64,000 bases of DNA from assembly GCA_024234935.1 (NCBI GenBank), contig JACKNI010000004.1, positions 158,556-222,555 of the forward strand, read 5' to 3'. This DNA is from Chromatiales bacterium (GTDB lineage Bacteria; Pseudomonadota; Gammaproteobacteria; Steroidobacterales; GCA-2729495). The position numbers and the translations under genes were made by a program. The notes beneath the pieces were generated by a model. It was not told where the DNA came from. It searched no databases and saw only the letters and a program-made list of their open reading frames with translations. Shown in pieces: positions 40,320 to 48,341 of the stretch; position 1 is the stretch's first letter; each line of letters begins with the position of its first letter.

Positions 40320-41393
40320 TTATCGCGGTGCCAGAAGCTGCGCGACGGCATCAAGAACCGTTTGTGGCGCCAGGGATTCCATGCACGACAGGCCGTGCAC
40401 ACAGGTTCCCCGGTAGTAGCAGTCGCACGCTTGCGGGGGCTGAACGATGGTGCCGTTGCTGCCCAGGTCGAACTCATGGGGGTTGAAGATGTTGTTCATC
40501 AGAACGACTTTCTTGCCAAGTCCCAGGCCCAGGTGCAGGGCCATGGTGACCTGGGTCACCACCAGCTCGCACCGGTCCATGAGTGAAATGAAACGGGGTA
40601 GAGGAAAACAGCCCGGATAGCAGGCGCCCGAGGCAGCTTGAATGGCCAGATTCCGCTCATGTTCCTGGGTGCCGCCGAGGAGCACCGGGTAGTAGCCACG
40701 GTCAACGAGGCCCTTGGCCAAAGCCACCCAGTTTTCCGGGCTCCAGAGGCGCGTCGTCCAGCGATCGCCGCAGCCGGTGTTCAGGCCGACGACGGCTCTG
40801 TCGGCGGGGATATCCCAGGCATCGGCGGCATCGGCCGGGCGGTCCAGCAGGTAGGGTTCTCCACGGTACTCAAGGCCACAGATTTCGAATATCTCGGTGC
40901 AATAGCTCCTGGTGTTTGCCTTCGAGTCATCGTCGAAGAGGCCCGTCCGGAACTTGTGCTCGGCGAGCTGATTGACCGGCTGCGTAACGCCATCCTTGAG
41001 GATGAAGCCGAACTTTTCCCTGGCGTTCACGCCCTTCAGCAGGGCAGCTGCTTCCTTCTCCTTGTCGAGATTGATGGCGATGTCCCAGTCGGTGTTGCTG
41101 ACGTAGAGCATTGCCTCGAGGCCCAGGCGCAGGATCTCGTCCACCTGGCTTTTCGGCAGGATGTCGGGAAACATGGTCACCCAGGTGATCCGCGCGCGCG
41201 GGTAGAGTGACCGGAAACGGGTGATCAGCGGGGTCGTGCGGATCACATCGCCCATGGCCCCGAGCTTGATGATCAGGATGCGCCTGTCCGCAGGGGAGTA
41301 GGCCGGGCAGCTATCGCAATGATAGCCATTGTCTTTATGGGGCTGACAGGGAACATGGCCCCGGAAATGCCGACAGTCTGGCTTGTAGAACAT
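40320..41393 (-). CDS. GT9 glycosyltransferase (heptosyltransferase-like) with Cys-rich N-terminus
   Basis: This 357-residue GT9-type transferase has the family N-terminus RILIIKLGAMGDVIRTTPL (about residues 37-56), GLNTGCGDRW, and the late donor-binding stretch LLGGTQEHERN. It begins with a cysteine-rich extension (C-x7-C-x9-C-x2-C within residues 1-30), which could hold a metal site and is uncommon in heptosyltransferases. It probably transfers a heptose or related sugar to LPS or another glycan. It is divergent from the GT4 gene at 41540. Confidence 0.85.
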   Translation of the reverse strand: MFYKPDCRHFRGHVPCQPHKDNGYHCDSCPAYSPADRRILIIKLGAMGDVIRTTPLITRFRSLYPRARITWVTMFPDILPKSQVDEILRLGLEAMLYVSNTDWDIAINLDKEKEAAALLKGVNAREKFGFILKDGVTQPVNQLAEHKFRTGLFDDDSKANTRSYCTEIFEICGLEYRGEPYLLDRPADAADAWDIPADRAVVGLNTGCGDRWTTRLWSPENWVALAKGLVDRGYYPVLLGGTQEHERNLAIQAASGACYPGCFPLPRFISLMDRCELVVTQVTMALHLGLGLGKKVVLMNNIFNPHEFDLGSNGTIVQPPQACDCYYRGTCVHGLSCMESLAPQTVLDAVAQLLAPR

Positions 41394-41539
41394 GGGTGCG
41401 AGGCTGCTGTCCTTCGTTGCAGCCTATTCTAGTCGAGACCGGTGCAGCGGATCCCCTTTGCAGCAGCAGGTTTGTCCGGACCGGCCAATATCTGCGAATA
41501 TCCGGGCGATTCGCAGCTTGTGATTTCCAGGGGCAGTTG

Positions 41540-43171
41540 ATGCATATCGCGATTCCTTTCGATATCGAGACGGTCAAGCAGTCATGGGGCCAGCCCGGGC
41601 GCATGTGGGGTCGGGTGATGGGTAACCATACCTTCCTGCGGGCACTTGCGGATACGAAAGGGTGCACTCGTCTCAGCCTGTTCGTGCCGTCGCGACACGA
41701 TGTCGAGGTCGTCGGCAAGACGCTGATGGCAGAATTCGGGGCAAACCGGGCCAAGGTGACTGTCGTGCCCTTTGCGCAACTGCAGGCTTATCTGGCAGCG
41801 CGGCCCGTTGATGTGATGCACATGCTGGATCCGAACATGTGGCTGGCAGCGCATATCCGCTCCCGGTTGTCGGGGCAGTCGTTTCCGATCACCGGTGTCA
41901 CGCACTCGCTAGGCAACCAGCATTTCCTGGAATGGGCCTTGCTCAACAATGCCAACGGTGTGAATACGGATGATTGCCTCGTCTGCAGCACGCCCACGGC
42001 CTTGTCGGTCGTCCAGTCGGTATTTGCGCGCCTCGGCGCCAGTCAGCCCGACTTCATCGTTCCATCCACGGCTGTCATTCCCTTCGGCATATCGCTGGCC
42101 GATTTCGCCGGATCCCAGGGCGATGCCCGGGCGCAGATCGGCATTCCCGCCGACACATTCGTCGTAACTTCGCTGGCGCGATTCAATTACCAGTTCAAGA
42201 TGGATCTGCGGCCAGTGCTCCGGCTGGCCTCGCTGCTGATGCGACAGATCAGCCGGCCACTGAAGTTCATCCTCGCCGGCTCATCCGGCGATGGCCAGTA
42301 CGTCGGGTTCCTGCGGGAGCAGATCAAGGCCGAGGGCCTGGAGAATATCGTCGAGCTCGTGACTGATCCCGACGAGCCACGAAAGGTCCGCCTGCTGCGC
42401 GGGTCCGATGTATTCCTGTCCCTTAGCGATAACATCCAGGAGACTTTCGGTCTTACGCCGATCGAGGCCATGGCAGCCGGTCTGCCTGTGGTCGCCAGTG
42501 ACTGGGACGGTTACCGGTCGCTGATCGAAGATGGCGTCAGCGGCTTTCTCGTTCCTACCCGGGGGCTCGCCCCTGCGGCAGACTGGGAGGCCGCGCTGGC
42601 CCTTCGCTACGATTCACTGGTCCATCTGTTCAGCGCCCAGACCACAGCGGTGGATCTGGATGTGGCTTGCGAGCAGCTTGCCCGGCTGGCAGCGGACACG
42701 GCACTGCGCGACCGAATGGCTGCCGCTGCCCGGGAACGGGCCGGCGGATTCGACTGGAAGCTGGTCATGGGGCAGTACCTGAAGCTCTGGGAACGGATGC
42801 GGGCGGAGCGGAAAAATCCGGTTGCCGGAATGCCGGTGCGGTCGAGCGCGATGCGCTTCACCGGGGACTTCGTGAGCTATGCGACCTCCACGCTGAAGCC
42901 GGAGGATCGCTTCCGCACGACCCACGCCGGCAAGGTGCTGAGGGCAGGCAAGAAAACGATACAGTTTTACTTCGAGACCGACGAGTTTCTGGTTCCTGGA
43001 CTCATGTCCGGGATTCTCGATCGATGTGCGGAGGGTTGCTCGGTCGCACGGCTGTCTGAAGCGCTGGTCAGCGCAGCGCCCGGGGGTGCGGCTCAGGTCA
43101 GCCAGAATATCCTGTGGTTGTACAAGTATGGATTCCTGCGTGCGGAAAAAGCTCAACCGAGCCTGGAGTAG
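41540..43171 (+). CDS. GT4 family glycosyltransferase
   Basis: This is a 543-residue protein. The family C-terminal Rossmann half is clear: VVTSLARFNYQFKMD, LKFILAGSSGDGQY, then the FGLTPIEAMAAGLPVVASDWDGYRSLI catalytic-sugar-nucleotide region. About 100 extra C-terminal residues follow without a recognised domain. AGGGGC precedes the ATG at 41540. I rejected an upstream in-frame extension from 41396. Together with the divergent GT9 gene it suggests an envelope polysaccharide or glycoprotein pathway. Confidence 0.86.
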   Translation: MHIAIPFDIETVKQSWGQPGRMWGRVMGNHTFLRALADTKGCTRLSLFVPSRHDVEVVGKTLMAEFGANRAKVTVVPFAQLQAYLAARPVDVMHMLDPNMWLAAHIRSRLSGQSFPITGVTHSLGNQHFLEWALLNNANGVNTDDCLVCSTPTALSVVQSVFARLGASQPDFIVPSTAVIPFGISLADFAGSQGDARAQIGIPADTFVVTSLARFNYQFKMDLRPVLRLASLLMRQISRPLKFILAGSSGDGQYVGFLREQIKAEGLENIVELVTDPDEPRKVRLLRGSDVFLSLSDNIQETFGLTPIEAMAAGLPVVASDWDGYRSLIEDGVSGFLVPTRGLAPAADWEAALALRYDSLVHLFSAQTTAVDLDVACEQLARLAADTALRDRMAAAARERAGGFDWKLVMGQYLKLWERMRAERKNPVAGMPVRSSAMRFTGDFVSYATSTLKPEDRFRTTHAGKVLRAGKKTIQFYFETDEFLVPGLMSGILDRCAEGCSVARLSEALVSAAPGGAAQVSQNILWLYKYGFLRAEKAQPSLE

Positions 43172-43435
43172 TCGGGAACGGTGACACCGTACTGACCTGC
43201 ACCGATCAGATACAGGTAGCCGCGAGGATGAAGTTGTTTGACGGTGGCACGGCCGTGAGCAGGCGGCGCGTCAGTATCCGTTCCCCCCTGTATCAATGCA
43301 GGCTCAGTATGTTCAGGGTGGCAAGTTGCTTCTCAGGGACGGAGAATCGGCGGGGAAAGCACCCCCGGATATTGTCGCTCTGCGATCATTGGCACTGACG
43401 GAGGTTGGCTGCACAATGCAGATCCCTGGTTACAG
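43172..43435. other. intergenic region without a recognised gene
   Basis: The 264 bases between the GT4 stop and the promoter of the next gene contain no supported reading frame or RNA gene. Nothing else is seen. Confidence 0.4.
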
Positions 43436-43463
43436 TTGACAGGCAGGGCCACCGTTTTATGGT
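43436..43463 (+). promoter_or_regulatory. sigma70-like promoter of the 2OG oxygenase gene
   Basis: TTGACA (43436-43441) is followed after 16 bases by TATGGT (43458-43463), close to the -35/-10 consensus and 19 bases before the ATG at 43482. Confidence 0.45.
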
Positions 43464-43481
43464 ATCAGTCGCGTCGGAATC

Positions 43482-44012
43482 ATGATTATCAAGGTTCGAT
43501 ACCGCCTCGGTGGCAGCCTGATTCGGCAGGCATTGGCATTGAAGCGCACGTCCGACCCGCTGGATGCCGGGACCTATGATCCCGATGCTCCGGATGGCGA
43601 GAGGCGCCTCGCAACTCTGCGCAAGACAGAGGTGCGCTGGGTTTTGCAGGAGGATCACCCTGCGCTGCATGACGAGATCGGCCGGATCGTCCTCGAGCAC
43701 CAGTTCCGGCTCGGGGTGAAAGTACCGCTGCGCTTTGCCGGGGGCATGCAGCTTGCCACTTATCGGGAAGGTCACCACTACGACTGGCACCCCGATGTTT
43801 GTGACACGGATCCTGTAAAGCGTCTGGTGTCAGCATCCATATTGCTGACAGATGACTTTGCCGGTGGTGAGTTCGAATTCAAGACCATGGACGCACCGAA
43901 GTTGCGCAAAGCGGGTGACATCGTCCTGTTCAACTCCTGGGAAGTACATCGGGTTGCGCCGGTCACGCAGGGCGTCAGGAATTCGCTGGTTGCCTGGTTC
44001 ATGCAGGCCTGA
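43482..44012 (+). CDS. 2-oxoglutarate/Fe(II)-dependent oxygenase, prolyl 4-hydroxylase type
   Basis: This 176-residue enzyme has the double-stranded beta-helix signature with iron ligands H103 and D105 (DWHPDV) and H156 (VHRV). R166 (GVRNSLVAW) anchors 2-oxoglutarate. GGEFEF and FAGGMQLATYREG fit the P4Hc domain. It should hydroxylate a protein or amino acid substrate using O2 and 2OG. It lies downstream of the glycosyltransferase pair and upstream of the convergent TPR-methyltransferases. Confidence 0.88.
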   Translation: MIIKVRYRLGGSLIRQALALKRTSDPLDAGTYDPDAPDGERRLATLRKTEVRWVLQEDHPALHDEIGRIVLEHQFRLGVKVPLRFAGGMQLATYREGHHYDWHPDVCDTDPVKRLVSASILLTDDFAGGEFEFKTMDAPKLRKAGDIVLFNSWEVHRVAPVTQGVRNSLVAWFMQA

Positions 44013-44059
44013 GGGGTTACAGGCCTGCGAAGTGCACTGTTTGACCTACTCGCGGGATC

Positions 44060-45508
44060 TCAGTTTTCCCGCCGCGCGACCACGGCGATGCCGGCGACAT
44101 CGGCATTGAGTTCGCGGCGTATGACGATGTCTTCAAGACTCTGCAGCGTGTAACCGCTGTCGGCGAGCAGTCGGGTCACGTAGTCCGGACGGTGGCTGTA
44201 GCGGCCATGCAGTTCCAGCTGGTAGTCCGGACCGTCTGACCGTGATTCGACGGCGAAGGCAAGCATGCCGCCCGGTGCGAGGGCAGTGTGCGCGGTGCTG
44301 AACGCTTCTTCCATCGCGCCGAAATACACCAGCGTGTCAGCGAGGATGATCAGGTCGAAAGCCGCCGGTCGGCTGGCCATGAAAGCACAAAGTTCGCCGA
44401 CCACCAGCTCGTCGTAGAGCTTGCGTTCGCGTGCCTTGTCGAGCATCGCGCCGGAGAGGTCAACACCGACCAGCCGGCTGGCCAATGGCTTCAGCAGCGG
44501 CGCCGCGAGTCCGGTACCGCAGCCGGCATCGAGAATGCGCAGCGGCGCGGTATCGCTGCCGCGCGCGGTGCTGATCTGTGCGGTCAGCAGTTCGGGTACC
44601 CGATAGCCGAGACCAAGCAGCGTCTTTTCAAAACTCCCTGCGAACTTGTCGAACAGGTTCGCAACATATTGATCACCTGCGCGCTCGGGTGCCTCGCCAC
44701 TGCCGGCCGCCACCATGTGCTTTGGAATCGGATTGTCGGGTTCGAATGCCAGCCATTGCCGGTAGATGTCGACGGCATCGCCGAACCGGCCGAGCTGGTA
44801 GAGGGTGACAGCCAGGCTGTCAAAGGCAGTACTTGTTTTCTCGATTTTCAGCGCCTGTCGCAGGCTGTCTTCCGCCGCTTCCAGCTGGCGTAATTCAAAC
44901 AGCGCCTTGCCCAGGTTGGCATGAAACTCGCCAACATCCGGCTGCATGACGACCGCGCGCCGGAACGCGGTCAGCGCTTCAGACTGGCGGCCCAGTTTGC
45001 ACAGCGCGATGCCACGGTGGTTGAGTGCCTGCGGATACTCGGGTTTGAACTTCAGTGCGCGGTCGTAGCTCGCCAGTGCTTCTTCGGTCCGCTCGAGATT
45101 GTGCAGCGTCAGGCCGCGGTTATGCAGCGCATCAGCATGCCGCGGATTGATTGCCAGTGCACGATCGTAGCTCTTCAGCGCATCCGTATACTGTTTGAGT
45201 TCCAGCAGCGCATTGCCCCGATTCGACCAGGCAGCTGCATTGGCGGGTTCGATGGCAAGTGCCTGATCGATCAGTTCGATGGCCTGTTGCGGCTGGCCGC
45301 GCTGGCCGGCGATCACGCCCAGCAGTTGCAAAGCGCCACTGTGCCGGGGGCTGGCTTGCAGGATTTCCCGGTACAGTGCTTCGGCGCTATCGAGTTGTCC
45401 CTGCTGATGCAGGCGAAGTGCGTTCTGCAGCTTGTCTGCATGGACGTCGGGTGTGGTGGCTGGCGTACCTGGGCGCGGTTGGCCGCGATGTCGTGATCTG
45501 GCTTTCAT
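44060..45508 (-). CDS. TPR-repeat methyltransferase (copy 1)
   Basis: This is a 482-residue two-part protein. Residues about 25-270 contain six or more TPR units such as AAWSNRGNALLELKQYTDALKSYDRAL. Residues about 285-482 are a class I SAM-dependent methyltransferase with motif I ILDAGCGTGLAAP, then LVGVDLSGAMLDKA and FDLIILADTLVYFG. The ATG at 45508 sits one base before the stop region of copy 2. The methyltransferase half is almost identical in DNA to that of copy 2 while the TPR halves have diverged. The likely substrate is a protein recognised by the TPR domain. Confidence 0.86.
   Translation of the reverse strand: MKARSRHRGQPRPGTPATTPDVHADKLQNALRLHQQGQLDSAEALYREILQASPRHSGALQLLGVIAGQRGQPQQAIELIDQALAIEPANAAAWSNRGNALLELKQYTDALKSYDRALAINPRHADALHNRGLTLHNLERTEEALASYDRALKFKPEYPQALNHRGIALCKLGRQSEALTAFRRAVVMQPDVGEFHANLGKALFELRQLEAAEDSLRQALKIEKTSTAFDSLAVTLYQLGRFGDAVDIYRQWLAFEPDNPIPKHMVAAGSGEAPERAGDQYVANLFDKFAGSFEKTLLGLGYRVPELLTAQISTARGSDTAPLRILDAGCGTGLAAPLLKPLASRLVGVDLSGAMLDKARERKLYDELVVGELCAFMASRPAAFDLIILADTLVYFGAMEEAFSTAHTALAPGGMLAFAVESRSDGPDYQLELHGRYSHRPDYVTRLLADSGYTLQSLEDIVIRRELNADVAGIAVVARREN
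44071..44623 (-). repeat. near-identical methyltransferase domain DNA, repeat unit A
   Basis: This 553-base segment aligns without gaps, offset 1453 bases, with 45524-46076 and differs at only a small fraction of positions. It covers the methyltransferase domains of the tandem TPR-methyltransferases, while the adjoining TPR-coding DNA is clearly diverged. Confidence 0.88.
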
Positions 45509-45509
45509 T

Positions 45510-47186
45510 TCATGCGGGCTTGCGCCGCGCGACCACGGCGATGCCGGCGACATCGGCATTGAGTTCGCGGCGAATCACGATGGGTTCCAGGCTCTGCAGC
45601 GTGTAACCGCTGTCGGCGAGCAGTCGGGTCACGTAGTCTGGACGATGGCTGTAGCGGCCATGCAGTTCCAGCTGGTAGTCCGGACCGTCTGACCGTGATT
45701 CGACGGCAAAGGCGAGCATGCCGCCCGGTGCGAGGGCAGTGTGCGCGGTGCTGAATGCCTCTTCCAGCGCGCCGAAATACACCAGCGTGTCGGCAAGGAT
45801 GATCAGGTCGAAAGCCGCCGGTCGGCTGGCCATGAAAGCACAGAGTTCGCCGACCACCAGCTCGTCGTAGAGCTTGCGTTCGCGTGCCTTGTCGAGCATC
45901 GCGCTGGAGAGGTCAACACCGACCAGCCGTCTGGCCAATGGCTTCAGCAGCGGCGCCGCGAGTCCGGTACCGCAGCCGGCATCGAGAATGCGCAGCGGCG
46001 TGGTATCGCTGCCCCGCGCGGTGCCGATCTGTGCGGTCAGCAGTTCGGGAACCCGATAGCCGAGGCCGAGCAGCGTGGTGTCGAAAGTGTCGGCAAAATT
46101 GTCGAACAGATCGGCGATGTACCGATCGCCCGCGCGTTCAGGCGCCATGTCGCTGCCAGCTGCCACCATATGCTGCGGGATCGGATTGTCGGGCTCGAAC
46201 TCCCGCCACTGCCGGTAGATGTCCAGCGCTTCGGAAAACTTTTTCCTCTGGTAGAGCACGGCTGCCAGGTTCTGGAATGCCAGCGCAACTTTTCTGCCCG
46301 CGAGAGCCGTGCGCAAATGCTCTTCAGCCTCTTCGAGCTGACCGGTTTCCAGAAGGGTGGCACCGAGGTTGGCATGAAAGTCGGCTGAGTCGGGTTGCCC
46401 CGCAAGCGCCGCCCGGAAGGCGATAATGGCTTCATCCTTGCGGTTCAGGTTACGCAGCGCAACGCCGCGATTATTGAGTACCTCGGCAGCTTCCGGTTGA
46501 ATGGCGAGAGCCTGGTCGCAGCAGCTCAGCGCTTCGGCATGGCGTTTCCGTGCAATCAGCGCCGTTGCCCGGTTATTCAGCGCTTCCAGATAGCCGGGCG
46601 CGAGGGCGAGCGCCTGGTCAAGGCTGCTCATCGCTTCAGTGAGCCGGCCCAGCTCGATCAATATGGCGGCCCGGTTGTTGAGGGTTTCGGGATCGTCTGG
46701 CCGGTAGCGAAGCGAGCGGTTGTAGCTTGCCAGCGCGTCTGCCTGACGTCCGAGGCCAAGCAGTGCATCACCACGTCGGGTGAGCGCATCGGCAAAGTCG
46801 GGTTTGATGGCCAACGCCCGGTCGAATGAATCCAGCGCTGCCTCATGGCGGTTGAGCCGCAGCAGGGCGAGACCGAGGCCCGTTCGCGCATGAATGTTGT
46901 CCGGGATGATCTTCAGCGCCGCTTCGATCAGTTGTACAGCGGCGGCCGGATCGCGTTGCTGGTAGCGCAGCACGCCGAGCAGGTGCAGGGCATCGCCATT
47001 CCCGGGCTGTAGCCCCAGCAGCTCCCGATACAGTGGTTCGGCGAGATCCAGTTGCCCGCTCTGGTGCAGGCCAGCGGCCCGGCTGAGCAGCGCCTCCGGG
47101 CTTTCACCCGACATCGCCGTTGCCGAGGGTGGCTCGAAGTTCCAGCTACTATCGGTACCGTTATCGGTGCCGGGTCTATTTTTCAT
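45510..47186 (-). CDS. TPR-repeat methyltransferase (copy 2)
   Basis: This is a 558-residue paralogue with eight or more TPR units (about residues 35-340) and a C-terminal SAM-dependent methyltransferase (about 350-558) carrying ILDAGCGTGLAAP and LVGVDLSSAMLDKA. I set the start at the ATG at 47186 (MKNRPGTDNG); the reading frame continues upstream to 48185, but that part is antisense to SlyD and SEC-C genes. It lies directly upstream of copy 1 on the same strand, with one base between stop and start, so the two are cotranscribed. Confidence 0.86.
   Translation of the reverse strand: MKNRPGTDNGTDSSWNFEPPSATAMSGESPEALLSRAAGLHQSGQLDLAEPLYRELLGLQPGNGDALHLLGVLRYQQRDPAAAVQLIEAALKIIPDNIHARTGLGLALLRLNRHEAALDSFDRALAIKPDFADALTRRGDALLGLGRQADALASYNRSLRYRPDDPETLNNRAAILIELGRLTEAMSSLDQALALAPGYLEALNNRATALIARKRHAEALSCCDQALAIQPEAAEVLNNRGVALRNLNRKDEAIIAFRAALAGQPDSADFHANLGATLLETGQLEEAEEHLRTALAGRKVALAFQNLAAVLYQRKKFSEALDIYRQWREFEPDNPIPQHMVAAGSDMAPERAGDRYIADLFDNFADTFDTTLLGLGYRVPELLTAQIGTARGSDTTPLRILDAGCGTGLAAPLLKPLARRLVGVDLSSAMLDKARERKLYDELVVGELCAFMASRPAAFDLIILADTLVYFGALEEAFSTAHTALAPGGMLAFAVESRSDGPDYQLELHGRYSHRPDYVTRLLADSGYTLQSLEPIVIRRELNADVAGIAVVARRKPA
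45524..46076 (-). repeat. near-identical methyltransferase domain DNA, repeat unit B
   Basis: This is the second copy of the segment described at 44071-44623, in the same orientation. Homogenisation of only this half suggests gene conversion or a recent partial duplication. Confidence 0.88.
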
Positions 47187-47337
47187 AATGGTCGAACCCT
47201 GGAGGCAGGCCAGTCGGCTGTATTGGGCCAGTATATAAGCAGACCCGACCACGGAAGCGCGAGCCGATCTCGTGAAGCAGCCGATTCCTGTACGATTACA
47301 GCTAAAATCAGCCCATGTTCGAGCGGGGAATTGAAAA

Positions 47338-47811
47338 GTGCAGATAGCCAACGACTGCGTGGTCAGTATCAATTTCGAGCTCACCAATGATCGTGGTGAG
47401 CTGCTGGATCGTTCCCGTGAAGGTGAGCCTCTGGTGTATCTGCACGGCGTTTCCGGGATCCTGCCGGCCCTCGAAGAGGGCCTCGGTGGCAAGTCGGCCG
47501 GCGAATCCTTCGAGGTGCACATCGCACCCGAGGATGGCTTTGGTACCCCGCAGCAGGAACTGATCGCGAAGGTGCCACGGTCGGCGTTCCCGGACAATCC
47601 GGAACTGGTGATTGGTATGCAGGTGCAGGGGCGCAGCGATACCGACGAGCGCCAGTTCACAATCATCGCGATGGACGATGAATCCGTCACGGTTGACGGC
47701 AACCATCCGCTGGCCGGGATGAACCTGTGCTTCAAGGGCAGCATTGCTGATGTCCGCAAGGCAACCGAAGACGAGCTCGAAAACTGGTCGGATGGCATGG
47801 AAGCGCAGTAA
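47338..47811 (+). CDS. slyD: FKBP-type peptidyl-prolyl isomerase, SlyD-like
   Basis: This is a 157-residue protein starting at GTG 47338. FKBP strands and the IF (insert-in-flap) domain are visible: LLDRSREGEPLVYLHGVSGI, LEEGLGGKSAGESFEVHIAPEDGFG, then LVIGMQVQGR and VDGNHPLAGMNLCF, the SlyD pattern. The His-rich metal-binding tail of E. coli SlyD is absent. It should catalyse proline isomerisation and act as a chaperone. A SEC-C protein follows six bases later. Confidence 0.9.
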   Translation: MQIANDCVVSINFELTNDRGELLDRSREGEPLVYLHGVSGILPALEEGLGGKSAGESFEVHIAPEDGFGTPQQELIAKVPRSAFPDNPELVIGMQVQGRSDTDERQFTIIAMDDESVTVDGNHPLAGMNLCFKGSIADVRKATEDELENWSDGMEAQ

Positions 47812-47817
47812 GCGATC

Positions 47818-48336
47818 ATGGCAAACATCGGCAGAAACGAAGCCTGCCCGTGTGGCAGCGGCAAGAAGTACAAGAATTGCTGCGCCCGTGATCCGGCGCT
47901 GATTGCGGCGGAAAGCGGTGGCGCAGACCAGCCGCAGCCGACCCTGAGCGCCGAGATCAGCAAGCTGCGGCAGAAGGTGGCCGAAAAGAATGCTGTCATG
48001 TGGACCAAGGGCGTCTTCGTGTTTTTCAGCACTGAAGAAGGCGATGCCTGGGTGCTGGAGGCTTCCGGTGGAGATGCGCTGCAGGTCGCCGAGGCTGGCC
48101 AGCCGATCGAGGTCGAGGTGATGCAGACCGAGGACGCCATCGAAGTTACCTGGTCGCACCAGTTCTCGATCCGCAAGGATTTCACGGTCAGTGCCTACGC
48201 GGACCAGCGCCGCAGTGTGTATACCGGCTATCCGGCGGCCCGTATCCGCGCACTCCTGAGCAAGGCACGCAGCAGTCTGCCGCCGGAATTGCTGGCCAGC
48301 ATTCATCTCGACGAAAACGACGGCCTGGCGAACTGA
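47818..48336 (+). CDS. SEC-C motif protein
   Basis: This 172-residue protein has an N-terminal zinc-binding SEC-C motif, RNEACPCGSGKKYKNCC (C10, C12, C21, C22), as found in SecA and YchJ. A domain of unknown function follows with a VFVFFSTEEGDAWVLEASGGDA segment. SEC-C domains often bind nucleic acid, SecB or ribosomes. It lies between slyD and an MscS gene on the same strand with short gaps. Confidence 0.8.
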   Translation: MANIGRNEACPCGSGKKYKNCCARDPALIAAESGGADQPQPTLSAEISKLRQKVAEKNAVMWTKGVFVFFSTEEGDAWVLEASGGDALQVAEAGQPIEVEVMQTEDAIEVTWSHQFSIRKDFTVSAYADQRRSVYTGYPAARIRALLSKARSSLPPELLASIHLDENDGLAN

Positions 48337-48341
48337 GCGCG

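Noticed and set aside
43114..43398. Short frame over the end of the GT4 gene
   Set aside because: It starts inside the GT4 gene at a GTG and has no ribosome site or family.
47187..48185. N-terminal extension of the minus-strand TPR-methyltransferase frame to 48185
   Set aside because: It is antisense to the well-supported SlyD and SEC-C genes and lacks TPR-like sequence; the protein begins naturally at 47186.
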